DNA of 64,000 bases from Paraphaeosphaeria minitans (taxonomy: Eukaryota > Ascomycota > Dothideomycetes > Pleosporales > Didymosphaeriaceae), in assembly GCA_015832175.1 (NCBI GenBank), contig WJXW01000009.1, positions 1,922,001 to 1,986,000 on the forward strand, given 5' to 3'. The translations under genes were made by a program, and so were the position numbers. This document shows, piece after piece, positions 13,001-22,299 of this stretch. How positions within the stretch are numbered: position 1 is the stretch's first letter; every line of letters starts with the position of its first letter. The notes below the pieces were generated by a model. That model was not told the origin of the DNA. It saw nothing but the letters and a program-made list of their open reading frames with translations, and searched no databases.

Positions 13001-13130
13001 TGCCAGTTTGCTGATATCCCGCAGGGCCAGCAGCGACTGGAGGCCGGTATTTTGGTTCTTCTTTACGGGTAGGGCCATTCGGGTTCGGCGAGCCCTGTCC
13101 GAGGGCGTGGTACATGGAGAACTCCGACAT
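10025..13130 (-). CDS. SEC24: COPII coat subunit Sec24
   Basis: Exons on the minus strand are 10161-13130 and 10025-10108, giving 1,017 residues. The first ATG in frame is at 13130 (MSEFSMYHALGQG); the frame extends a few codons further only through a GTG. The protein has a Pro/Gln/Gly-rich N-terminal third, a four-Cys zinc ribbon (Cys306, 309, 328, 331, CRRC...CNMC), a vWA-like trunk beginning near VGLRWLFLIDVS, a beta-sandwich and helical part, and a gelsolin-like C-terminus ending VHRHVQLEL. Sec24 is the cargo-selecting partner of Sec23 in ER-exit vesicles. The 52 bp intron (10109-10160, GTACGT...TACTAAC...CACAG) adds 27 residues ending LRTPYWG; without it the frame stops four codons past the donor, so the last exon is easily overlooked. 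Confidence 0.96.
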
Positions 13131-13993
13131 GGTTGCGGCGCGGGCGCTCACCGTCGAGATTTAGGGCGGAGGTAAGTGGCTGGTTCCGCGATAGCTAGGG
13201 GTTACTTGAGGATCGCGCAGGGTTTCTGAGGCAGAGCATATCAAGGCACAACCGCAGCTGAGGCCTTGCGGGGCGGGTAGTGAATCTTTCGAATTATGCC
13301 AGATCACCCAGATTCAAAGATGTTGGAATACCGAGCACGGGCCAGGTACGTTGATACACACCGCACCTTCCAATCAAGACCGCGAGCGACACAACGCCAG
13401 GAAGTCACGCCACGTGCCATAGGGGTACCTACACGGCACCGGAATGCATGCTTATATTCGGCTTTACACATAAAGCGCAATGATCACATACAGAGGTACG
13501 ATGATTTTGTCATCTGTTAGACCAGGATGCGGCGGGGTAGCTTTGGGGTCACACTGACTGACACAAAACATGGACCTTGGGAGCACACCGCATCCTGTAG
13601 GAACTCACCGTAGAATGCGGTGGTAAAATTGCTATTCGACAACTCGTTCTGAATACTCACATCTACAAAAGTCCAATTTTTACTGTCAGCCACTGTGGGC
13701 CATGAATCGTGGCTTTGGATTGAATGAATTAATTTGATAGAAGCTCACCCTCAATGGAGCATGCTTCGACTTCTAAGAGGGTATCTGAGATGGTAGCATG
13801 TCTGTCCCTTCCAAATCTGCTGCGCTCTCCGCAGAGCATGGGTACTTCTCATTTCTCGCATTTCGATGCCCGCTGCTCCAGAACTTCGATCTCTTCGAGT
13901 GCTCACGTCGCCGTCTTGCGCCAGTTTTTCCCAAGTATGCATGCCAGCCGGTGGCATGATGCTGTCTGTAGTATACAGGAGCTCACCCAGCTC
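13131..13993. other. Intergenic, SEC24 promoter to AP-2 sigma 3' end
   Basis: Holds the SEC24 promoter and one copy of the inverted-repeat element (13552-13697, listed separately). Nothing else is supportable. Confidence 0.6.
13552..13697 (+). mobile_element. MITE-like inverted-repeat element, copy 1 (146 bp)
   Basis: The left end CACTGACTGACACAAAACAT and the reverse complement of the right end, CACAGTGGCTGACAGTAAAA, are imperfect inverted repeats that continue inward to ATGGACCTT / TTGGACTT. The internal CTGTAGGAACTCACC aligns with CTGTGGGAACTCACT in copy 2, CTGTGTCAACTCACC in copy 3 and CTGTGTCAACCCGCT in copy 4. There is no coding capacity, so movement would need a transposase in trans. 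Confidence 0.7.
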
Positions 13994-14737
13994 TTACTCC
14001 AATTTATCAAGATGTGCGAGTCTTGTCAGGACCACCGTTTTACTCGTCTCCTCGATTTCACCGGCCAAAAACACTTCATCGAGGATTGCATAGACCTAAA
14101 GCGTGTTAGCTGTACAGTCTTCCCCTGTTGCAAAGTTCCGTATCTACCGTGGCCGGGGCGCCCACCTTGTAGAAGTTGAAGACCAAATCCAGTTCGCAGA
14201 CATTGCCGAAGAAGGCATCGAGCACCTCCACGAAGAAATGTATAGCCTCCAGATAGGCCAACTCGTTATCGTTTGTGTCGACGCAAGCGCAGAAGAATAG
14301 CCCGGCGTATCGGCGATATATTATCTTGGACATGTTCCGGAATTCGACAAAGTTGGACTGGTGTTTCTGATCGCGAGGCGCAATGAGGCGGTGGACCTAG
14401 CAGAGTTAGCTGCCATCCGAGATGTCGTGTTCGAGGTGTTTCAGATGGTGGGCGAGATGTCGTGTTCGAGGTATTGCGTGGTGAGCCGCGGAGATGACGG
14501 GAGACGCGGAACTGGGTGAATGGAAGGCAGATGTACCTCGCCCTTGAGCTTGATCTTCTCTTCATCCTTGGCCAAGGTTAGCATGTGCGTGCACACTGTC
14601 GAGCGTCGCAACTTACACTGTACGGCGCATACCATTTCGCCAGTCTCGTCTTCCCCCTGAGCCTTGTCAGCGTCGCCCTTCCCCAGCGCTAGCCTCACGT
14701 ACTGGCGGTTCTGAATCAGAATGAAGGAGAGAACCAT
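13994..14737 (-). CDS. APS2: AP-2 clathrin adaptor complex, sigma subunit
   Basis: Five exons on the minus strand (14703-14737, 14617-14656, 14537-14566, 14166-14396, 13994-14095) give 145 residues. The product starts [20 protein letters not shown], contains [38 protein letters not shown] and [19 protein letters not shown], and ends with the helix of small-chain adaptins. The [14 protein letters not shown] stretch is typical of AP-2 sigma rather than AP-1 sigma. It is the small core subunit of the endocytic adaptor at the plasma membrane and takes part in dileucine signal recognition. Introns are 46, 50, 140 and 70 bp, all GT-AG; exon 3 is just 30 bp. The four introns in so short a gene are in keeping with its conserved class. 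Confidence 0.96.
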
Positions 14738-14933
14738 GGTGGCAGCTTGCTGCGCAGGTGCAGCAGCGTGTTCCGCTCGGTTGGTAACACTCGTGGAGGG
14801 TGTTGAATTGGGCAACATTCAAAGCTTGGCGGGGTCAAGCGCCCGTGCGTCTGCAGGCCATGGCCCCACTTTTAACCGCTCGCTTGGCGGCTGTGTGGAT
14901 CACTCCGCGTGGTTTTGCCTCGAGCATCGATCT

Positions 14934-15072
14934 TGGATAAAAGGATGATGCAGCAGTTGATAAAAGGATGATGCAGCAGTTTGATAAAAGGATGATGCAG
15001 CAGTTGATAAAAGGGTGATGCGGCAGTTGAAAAAAACGATGATGCAGCAGTTGAATAAAACGATGATGAACA
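14934..15072. repeat. Minisatellite, six copies of a 22-24 bp unit
   Basis: Unit TTGATAAAAGGATGATGCAG plus CAG, six times with one- or two-base length changes and increasing substitutions toward the right end (AAAACGATGATG forms). Confidence 0.92.
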
Positions 15073-15925
15073 AGAATGCTTCTCTATATAAGAAAACAAA
15101 ATCACTAATACGACATGCACCGTCCTCAGCCCTTCCCAGGAACATGAATTGCGTTCACGTGGGTAGAAGACTATAGGACAAATGAATAGGTATGCCAACA
15201 TCACCTTCGCAGTAAGAATTTCGAATTGAACCGTCACAGGCCATGTTCGATATCCATTCTCCTCGTCCACCCGCTAGCTGGGCTACTCCCAGCAGCTACC
15301 TCAAAAGTAGGTACGCGGCCAAGATCCGATGTCTCCAAGTGCCGTTTCGCAGGCGATTAGGTATTAGACAGCATGTGTACTAATGCCAGGTCCGAGGTCG
15401 GACACGCAGGGAGCAGGGATTGGCTGGCGGCATTACCTCGTAGAAACTTGGACCGTTCCGGTAGGTAATCGCTACACACACACATAACACACACGTTTGC
15501 GCAAAGCCAGATAACGCAGGCAGCTTTCGGTCGATGATTTCCCGAGACAAAAAGCAAGTAGGTAGATGCATGTGGGTGGAATCAGCACGCTCGTGCAAGC
15601 ATTGTCGGTCCGGGTGTGCATCGCTGTCCCCCAGGGCGAACGGTTTGAAAATTTTGTTCCCACGCCAGGTGTGCGTGCTCGGCGCCCGATCATCGCACCC
15701 CACTGGTCAGGGTCCAGATTACGGTTCCCCAAAGGTTTTGGGCTTGCTTTTGCGGAATATTCAGGGCGGTGCAATACGGGGCGCGGGGGGGCGAAGGCGT
15801 GCCTCGACGGCGCCAATGTTGTCACGACAGGGAAGACGGGCACATGGGCTATCTACATTGCTCTCGGACTAGTGTTGCTGGCAGGTTCCAGCCCGACGGA
15901 AAGGGTTGTGGGGGTGGAAGTGGGC

Positions 15926-16000
15926 GTGATGGCAGTGGGAGTGATGGCAGTGGAAGTGATGGCAGTGGAAGTGATGGCAGTGGAAGTGATGGCAGTGGTG
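15926..16000. repeat. 15-bp tandem repeat, five copies
   Basis: Unit GTGATGGCAGTGGAA, near-perfect across five copies. Confidence 0.93.
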
Positions 16001-16193
16001 GTTGGGTGCAGCGGTGACTTGGGCGAGTCGAGTTCTGGAACGTTTCCCTCTGTAGGTAGTATGTACCAGTGGCGGGGAGACGAGTGCCACCGGGGCATAA
16101 GGCAGAGGCACGTGATGGCATCGGGTGTCGGATGGACACGGCATGCAAGTCGAGAAGGGCCATGGCTAGAGATGGTGGATATGCTGGACATGG

Positions 16194-16308
16194 CTAGAGA
16201 TGGCCCGTCGCTGTGTACGCACTGTCGAGATGGACTAGAGATGGCCCGTCGCTGTGTACGCACTGTCGAGATGGACTAGAGATGGCCCGTCGCTGTGTAC
16301 GCACTGTC
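16194..16308. repeat. 41-bp tandem repeat, 2.8 identical copies
   Basis: The unit begins CTAGAGATGGCCCGTCGCTG and ends CGAGATGGA. Copies start at 16194, 16235 and 16276 and are identical, which points to recent expansion. Confidence 0.95.
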
Positions 16309-16435
16309 TATCGCGGCCGTGAACAAAACAACATGCGTAATCGCAATCGTTCGTCTTGGTCGGCGGCTGGCGTTTGACATGTGTCGAGATGGGGCTAGGC
16401 CGGCGCCATGCCCGCTTCCGGGGCTAGTGGCATTC

Positions 16436-16442
16436 CTTATCT
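16436..16442 (-). promoter_or_regulatory. GATA-factor type site
   Basis: CTTATCT is the reverse complement of AGATAAG, matching the HGATAR consensus bound by AreA/Nit2 nitrogen regulators. It lies about 800 bp upstream of the ammonium transporter start; binding is inferred. Confidence 0.4.
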
Positions 16443-16654
16443 CGAGTGTACCTCATCGCCTTAGCAAAATCCCACCCGCCAAGCATCCCGCCCGTGGCTG
16501 ACACGGGGCCCTCCTGGTATCTATCTACCTACGACCGCCATGGGAAAGTCGACGTTGGGCGCAGCAATTCCAGGTCACTGGCCCTCTTGCCGGCGCCATC
16601 GGCCCTCGGCCATTGGCCAATCGCAGTCCCAGGCGCGCCCGTCCACCCAGTCTT

Positions 16655-16661
16655 CTTATCA
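16655..16661 (-). promoter_or_regulatory. GATA-factor type site
   Basis: CTTATCA, reverse complement TGATAAG, in the promoter region of the ammonium transporter. Confidence 0.45.
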
Positions 16662-16696
16662 GCAGTCAAAACACTGGCACCATAGGTAACAGGGCG

Positions 16697-16703
16697 AGAT
16701 AAG
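16697..16703 (+). promoter_or_regulatory. GATA-factor type site
   Basis: AGATAAG, 36 bp from the preceding inverted site. Paired GATA sites within about 30-40 bp are the preferred arrangement for Nit2/AreA. Confidence 0.5.
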
Positions 16704-16862
16704 AGCCAAACACTCCATGCCATGCTGCGCCGTGACGCCAGCAACCCGCCTCAACCCGACACCACAAGAACAAAGCTCCACATCTGTGAACGCGGGGGTA
16801 GATGGTCTAGTCGTCTATGTTGCCTTGCCTTGTCTTCCCAGCCGCCCCAGTAGCACCCACCC

Positions 16863-16869
16863 TGATAAG
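16863..16869 (+). promoter_or_regulatory. GATA-factor type site
   Basis: TGATAAG, about 370 bp upstream of the transporter start codon. Confidence 0.5.
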
Positions 16870-17000
16870 ACAGAGATCAACCAGTAGGTAAAGCCCTTTG
16901 CCTTCCCTCGACAGCCTCCGCCTTCACCCACTGCCCCGGCCAACGCTATCATAAAACTGCCCCGGCTGCCCACTCTCCCTCGTCTTCACCGACAGCTTAC

Positions 17001-17106
17001 ACCGACCACCTGCTCTCTTCCTAGAGACCACCGACCACCTGCTCTCTTCCTAGAGACCACCGACCACCTGCTCTCTTCCTAGAGACCACCGACCACCTGC
17101 TCTCCC
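17001..17106. repeat. 29-bp tandem repeat in the transporter leader
   Basis: Unit ACCGACCACCTGCTCTCTTC plus CTAGAGACC at 17001, 17030 and 17059, with a partial fourth copy at 17088. It lies 130-240 bp before the start codon, probably in the 5' UTR or core promoter. Confidence 0.93.
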
Positions 17107-17236
17107 TCGTCTTCACCAACTACATCGACAGGTCTCTAGCTCACAGACTACCGACCACCCAACCTTCCTTGAACCTTTGTACGCCGTCGGGCTCCCTCAA
17201 CCACCAGTCCCAACAAGCCTGCCGAACTCGCCCGCC

Positions 17237-19032
17237 ATGTCCTACTCCTGGGTGGGCGCACCCGCCGTGTTCAATGGTACCAATACAGAGACCGGAGGAG
17301 ATTCTGGTGAGTGCCTTGCCTTGTGCCACCGCCCACGTGCACACGCAGCACGAGACCCGCATTTCCCGCCGCCATCTACCTTGCCCGCAACTACACACCG
17401 AACGGAAAGCTGACCATCTTGCCAACCCTAGCCACCGAAAACTTGAACCAATGGTACCAATCTGGCGACCAGGCCTACATCATCATAGCAGCCGCCATGG
17501 TCATGGTCATGGTGCCGGGTCTAGGCTTCCTCTACTCTGGTCTCGCTCGAAGGAAGTCTGCTCTCTCCATGATCTGGGCCTGCATGTTTTCCAGTTCCGT
17601 CATCACCTTCCAATGGTATTTCTGGGGATACTCGCTCGCTCTCAGTGGCTCCGCCACCAACGGTTTCATCGGCGATCTGCGAAGGTTTGGACTCATGAAC
17701 ACTCTCGGTGCTCCCAGTCCTGGAAGTCCTCTCATTCCTGAGCTTCTGTATGCCTTCTATCAGGTAAGTGCCCATCGAAATCTCCCGACTTCCTAGCTAA
17801 TCGGTCCCTTCAGATGCAATTCTGTGCTGTCACCGCCGCCATCGTCGTCGGAGCCGTGGCCGAGCGCGGTCGTCTCATCCCGATGATGATCTTCATCTGG
17901 ATCTGGGCCACAATCGTGTACTGCCCCGTTGCCTGCTGGGCGTGGGGTGCGAATGGATGGTTCTTCGCATGGGGTGGCTTGGATTACGCTGGAGGAGGTC
18001 CCGTCGAGATCGTATCCGGAATGTCCGCCCTCGCCTACTCAATGGTTCTCGGTCGCCGCCAGGAGAAGATGATGCTGAATTTTCGCCCACACAATGTTTC
18101 GTTGATCACCCTGGGTACCGTCTTCCTCTGGTTCGGATGGTTGGGCTTCAACGGCGGCTCTGCTTTCGGTGCCAACCTGCGTGCTACCGTCGCCTGCTGG
18201 AACAGCAACTTGACCGCCATGTTCGCCGCGATGACTTGGGTTCTCCTCGATTGGCGTCTCGCTCGCAAGTGGTCCATGGTTGGCTGGTGCTCGGGATGCA
18301 TTTCGGGTCTCGTCGCTGCCACCCCCGCCTCTGGTTTCATCACCCCATGGGCCAGCGTTGCGCTCGGCATCACGACTGGCATTGTTGCTAACTTTGCTAC
18401 CAAGAGTACGTTTGCCATGATGCAAAATCACGAATGCAGCTAACATCCTTGCAGTCAAGTTCTGGATCAAGATCGATGATGCCCTCGACGTGTTGGCTGA
18501 GCACGGCGTCGCCGGAATGGTCGGTCTCCTCTTCAACGCCCTCTTCGCCGCCCCCTACATTGTCGGTCTCGACGGCGTCAACTCGATCGAGGGTGGGTGG
18601 ATCATGCACAACTGGAAGCAGATGTACATCCAGATTGCCTACATTGTGGCCTGCACTGTCTACTCGTTTGTTGTCAGCGCCCTCATCGCCTTCGTCATCA
18701 ACAAGATCCCTGGTCTCCACCTTCGCGCCTCCGAGGAAGCTGAGCTCCTCGGCATGGACGATGACCAGCTCGGTGAATTCGCATACGACTACGTGGAGGT
18801 CCGTCGTGACTACCTGGCGTGGACGCCCGCTAAGAGCGACCCGATCACTACCGAGCACGACATCCCTCAGGGCGACCGCCACGGCATCTCCCAACACAGC
18901 CAAATGCTCGAGGGCAAGGCGCCGAGCGAGAGCAGCCACGATGGCGCCCACACCGGCATTGGCGGCGACCGTCACGCGGTGGCTGCAGGCCCCGAGGGCG
19001 TCCATAACGAGAAGAGCAGCCTCGAGCACTAA
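17237..19032 (+). CDS. Ammonium transporter, Amt/Mep family (Mep2-like)
   Basis: Exons 17237-17306, 17432-17763, 17814-18405 and 18455-19032 give 523 residues. Features of the family are the extracellular N-terminus, eleven hydrophobic spans, the GLGFLYSGLARRKSA motif after TM1, FGWLGFNGGSAFGANLRA in the middle, and a cytosolic tail with ELLGMDDDQLGEFAYDY, the conserved regulatory segment of Mep proteins. Both pore histidines appear present (FRPHNVS and LAEHGVAG), the twin-His arrangement of Mep2-type transporters, whereas yeast Mep1 and Mep3 have Glu at the first. It mediates ammonium uptake at the plasma membrane. Introns are 125, 50 and 49 bp. GATA-type sites upstream suggest nitrogen-catabolite control; this is inference. 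Confidence 0.95.
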
Positions 19033-20904
19033 ACGCTCAGCTGCTTGGATGTTGTTCTTTACTTGATCTTATTGCGTGTAGCATTTTGGCTGGAGTTCGA
19101 GATACCACCTTTGCGTCTGTCTTTTTCAAACACTTGGGAAAAGCGTCATGCGCTCTAAACTCGAGGCTGCTCGATGGTCGGTGGCGGAGTCGCCATCGCA
19201 TACCTAACCACTTCCTCGATGTCCTACCTACTCTGTACATATTATTTCACCCAAAATGTAACTTTAATCTAGGATGAACTGCAAGCTCGATTCTCCACCT
19301 GCATCTACCTACATGTGTGTCTCTGCTCTTCCTCCAATGGTCCCGCTCCACTCTCACGCGCCCCCTTGCCTTATCTGCCAAGCACGCATACCTACCGTAG
19401 GGAAGGTAGGTAGTCTACCTAGACTACGGTAAGCGTCGACACGACACGCTAAGCCCCAGTCCTTATCTATCTATCCATCTCCTCAACCCGCCAAGCGCAG
19501 CATCCTCCCGCTCGGGAACCCGGGGAACGCTCGCCAGCTCCCCTGCACGATGTCACCTCGACGCCCATCAACCCCTCCGACGGCCATCGCGCTGCCCCCT
19601 CCACTCACCCCCGGTGCATACCTAGATTCCCCACCGGAGAGGCGGGCATCGCCGTATCTTCGCAGGACAGGACGGCCAAGACACGTGCGGCGCATGTGCA
19701 TCGGAGTCGGAGTCGGAGGCGGGGACTCGCGCTCGGCTCGCGCACCAGCACGGGTGGTTGCGGGGGGCTGCGTCGCGTGGGTGGTGATGGCCAGGCTGGG
19801 ACGCCTCGCTCTGCGCTACGGTGGTGGCTTGGTGTGTACGGGGAGGGAGCGCGTGAGAGTGTTGGCGTTGGCGTTGTGCGTTGGAGCGGGAGATGGGGAG
19901 TTATCGCGGGCTTGGGGCTGGGGTCGGGTGTATCTGGATGGGAGTCGATGACGGCATGGAGGTGGGCTTATCTTTGGGACTTGAGATGGATAGGTGTGAT
20001 GCTGGAGTGTAGGGGTAGGCAGGGGGTTAGGTAGGTTAGCTTTCGAGAACACGGCGGGGGCTGGGGGGTGTTCGGTGCGTGGATTTGAAAGGCGGGTGGT
20101 ATAGTGTACATCGCTGATAAGGTGTAGGAGTCCTTGTCGTCGTGAGATCAGGAGTTGAACGGAAGTACTGACTGAGCTGGCGGTGGCTTGTTTATGGTTG
20201 GCACGGCCACTTGAATACCTATGTCAGTATGTCACTCAGCTTCGAGGGTGCCACGCGCTTCATAGCACTTCGGTGGAGGGCAGTCTACCTGCATTAGCTC
20301 AATGACATCGAGGTTGTCCTCGCTGTGCATACGGCCACTTCGAATAAGTAAGTCAGCGCGGCGATGCCCACCACCAAGAGCTCCTTGAGACCTTTGACGG
20401 ACCCCCTCTTCACGGATCATCGTTCCTACAAGCTGGTATTGCTACGCAGCCGCCGCGTGGTCTGCTTCCTAGCAGTCACACAAGAACACAAGATGTTGGG
20501 TGTGCACATGTCCAACCACAACCTACTCCCATCTCACTCACCAACGCCATAATATCTACCTTCTCATCCAGATTGCCATCTCACTAACCGTTATCGCATT
20601 CAGATCTCGCCTCCAGCCACTCATCTCCCCTCCATGGTCCAGAGCTTCGCACTGCCAACACCGCTACCTGAACAAAGCCTTTGTCCTATTCCAGCCCGCT
20701 TTCACGTGCAGCAGAAGATGGCATTTCCGTCAATGCTTTTCTTATGCGGACAATGACAGTTGCTGCGCGAACAAAGGCACGACACCATGATGGAGGAATG
20801 CTTAGCGCGGATGATGCGATGGCGGCCGTCATCAAAGAGGCCTCCCCGTGCTAATTGTAGTCACGGTGCTTACATATCAGGACTAGGATTCCCGAGTCTC
20901 CAGA
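19033..20904. other. Intergenic, ammonium transporter to Cys/His-rich gene
   Basis: Contains the transporter 3' UTR, a TACCTACC/GGTAGGTAGT cluster at 19388-19430, and a G-rich stretch at 19690-20030. An open frame at 19550-19951 is not supported by any domain or by codon character distinct from its surroundings. Confidence 0.45.
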
Positions 20905-22299
20905 ATGATACTTTGTCCTGTCTCTTTTGCTGCAGCTGTCTGCGCGATCCGTTGGACGGTTTCCTTGCGTCGCTTAGTATTCATCATACGATCCTATATC
21001 GAAATCGAATCGGAAAGAATCAGAGACGGTCTTTGCAGCAATCTCATCCGTACCGTACCGTACGTTATGTCTCCTTACCATACCCGCCTTCAATTCCAGC
21101 ATCTAGGACAGCCTATGATGTCCACCAAAACCAAAACAAAACCAACCCTCCACTTCCACCCAACACCTTTCAAACCCTCCTATCTATCCATCCCCCCCTC
21201 CCCCTCCTCCCCACGGACCCCCCTCCCCCTCTGCAAACCCCCTCCCCCCCGCATCCTCACCTTCCCCACCCCTTCGACTCCCTCCCCACCACCCCCCGCC
21301 CCCCTCCAATGGCTCTGGCAATGCCACCAGTGCCACCGCACCTACTCCCTCGGCGTAACCCGACGGTGTCTAGAAGACGGCCACGCCTTCTGCTCAGGCG
21401 GCGTAACCCGTCCGAAGACCTGGCGCCGACCGCTGCGAGCAGTGCGTGTGCGTCGGCACCGGGGGTGCACGAGCGAGTTCGACTACGGAGGGTGGAAGGC
21501 CCGGGGGCGCTGGAAGAGGAGTGGGCACGGGAGGTGGGATGGCGTTTGCGAAGATGGACGTGCGGGGTGTCCTGGTGCGGGTGTGGGTGTGGGTGTGGGT
21601 AAAAGTGTGGGTGCGAGCGGGGACATCGTCGCGGCGGCGGCGGCGACTACGCGCCTACGCAAGGACTGCTGGCGTGTTTGTGATTACCCCTCCGAGTGTC
21701 GCTGGGGGAGGCAGGTCGGCGTCCACGCGGCGGATCTCGATCTCGATGCCGTCGCTGCTGTGCCCACGGTCGAATCACTCCTCCCGCCTCTCGCCTCGGA
21801 CGACATGCTCGCGCTGGAGAGCGGCGGGGAGGTGACGCTGGGTGAGAGGGAGAAGATGGATCTGTGGGGTGCGCTGGACGCGAGTGCAGCGAGGCGGGTG
21901 AGCGTGGCGTCGTCGTCTCCACTGGGGAGCAGCACTGCTCTCGGCGCTGAGACAGTGGATGAGGTTACGGCGAGGGATGGGGTTGGGGGTGTAGTCGTGG
22001 ATACTGGGGATTTGGGACGCGTGCAGCGCGGGAGTCTGGTTCTCGTCGAGCCGGTCTTGGATTTGTTGGAGGCGGGGCCCGTTACTGTTTCTTCGCCTTT
22101 GGATACGCTTGGAGAGATGGTTCGGAAGGGAGTGGAGCGGACGCGGTCGTCCTGTGAGCTGGGGGAGGTGGAGGTGGAGATGGAGATGGAGATGGCGGAG
22201 AAGGTTGGCGTGGAGTCTTGGGCGCAAGCGCTGGAGGAGCTTCCGCGGCTGGAGAGGATGGGGAGTAGAGATGGTAGCTATCGTTCTACATACACGTGA
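20905..22299 (+). CDS. Conserved Cys/His-rich protein of unknown function
   Basis: A single open frame of 464 codons. The recognisable core is WQCHQCHRTYSLG followed by RRCLEDGHAFCSG (about residues 143-170), then RHRGCTSEFDYGGWK (185-200) and KDCWRVCDYPSECRWG (about 258-275). The spacing of CxxC, C...H, C and CxxxC pairs suggests zinc binding. I recall similar motif sets in uncharacterised ascomycete proteins, but no function is known to me. The rest is low-complexity and acidic, with a Glu/Met repeat near the end. The first roughly 70 codons and the CCCCTCC-rich run look more like a 5' leader, so the true start may be the ATG at 21067 or 21115; there is none further down before the core. 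Confidence 0.65.
   Translation: MILCPVSFAAAVCAIRWTVSLRRLVFIIRSYIEIESERIRDGLCSNLIRTVPYVMSPYHTRLQFQHLGQPMMSTKTKTKPTLHFHPTPFKPSYLSIPPSPSSPRTPLPLCKPPPPRILTFPTPSTPSPPPPAPLQWLWQCHQCHRTYSLGVTRRCLEDGHAFCSGGVTRPKTWRRPLRAVRVRRHRGCTSEFDYGGWKARGRWKRSGHGRWDGVCEDGRAGCPGAGVGVGVGKSVGASGDIVAAAAATTRLRKDCWRVCDYPSECRWGRQVGVHAADLDLDAVAAVPTVESLLPPLASDDMLALESGGEVTLGEREKMDLWGALDASAARRVSVASSSPLGSSTALGAETVDEVTARDGVGGVVVDTGDLGRVQRGSLVLVEPVLDLLEAGPVTVSSPLDTLGEMVRKGVERTRSSCELGEVEVEMEMEMAEKVGVESWAQALEELPRLERMGSRDGSYRSTYT

Larger units (their letters stand above)
14738..17236. other. Repeat-bearing intergenic region, AP-2 sigma to ammonium transporter
   Basis: Both neighbours read outward, so this holds two promoters. It contains four separate tandem repeats (14934-15072, 15926-16000, 16194-16308, 17001-17106) and four GATA-type sites in the last 800 bp before the transporter. 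Open frames that cross the 15.9-16.3 kb repeats encode only repeat-derived Val/Met or Gly/Ser strings and are not credited as genes. Confidence 0.6.

Noticed and set aside
15566..16279. 237-codon open frame on the + strand with VMAVEVMAVE repeats
   Set aside because: The frame is held open by 15-bp and 41-bp tandem repeats; no domain is seen.
19550..19951. 133-codon frame starting MSPRRPSTPPTAIALPPP
   Set aside because: Low-complexity, no homology recognised, and overlapping frames are equally long in this G-rich stretch.
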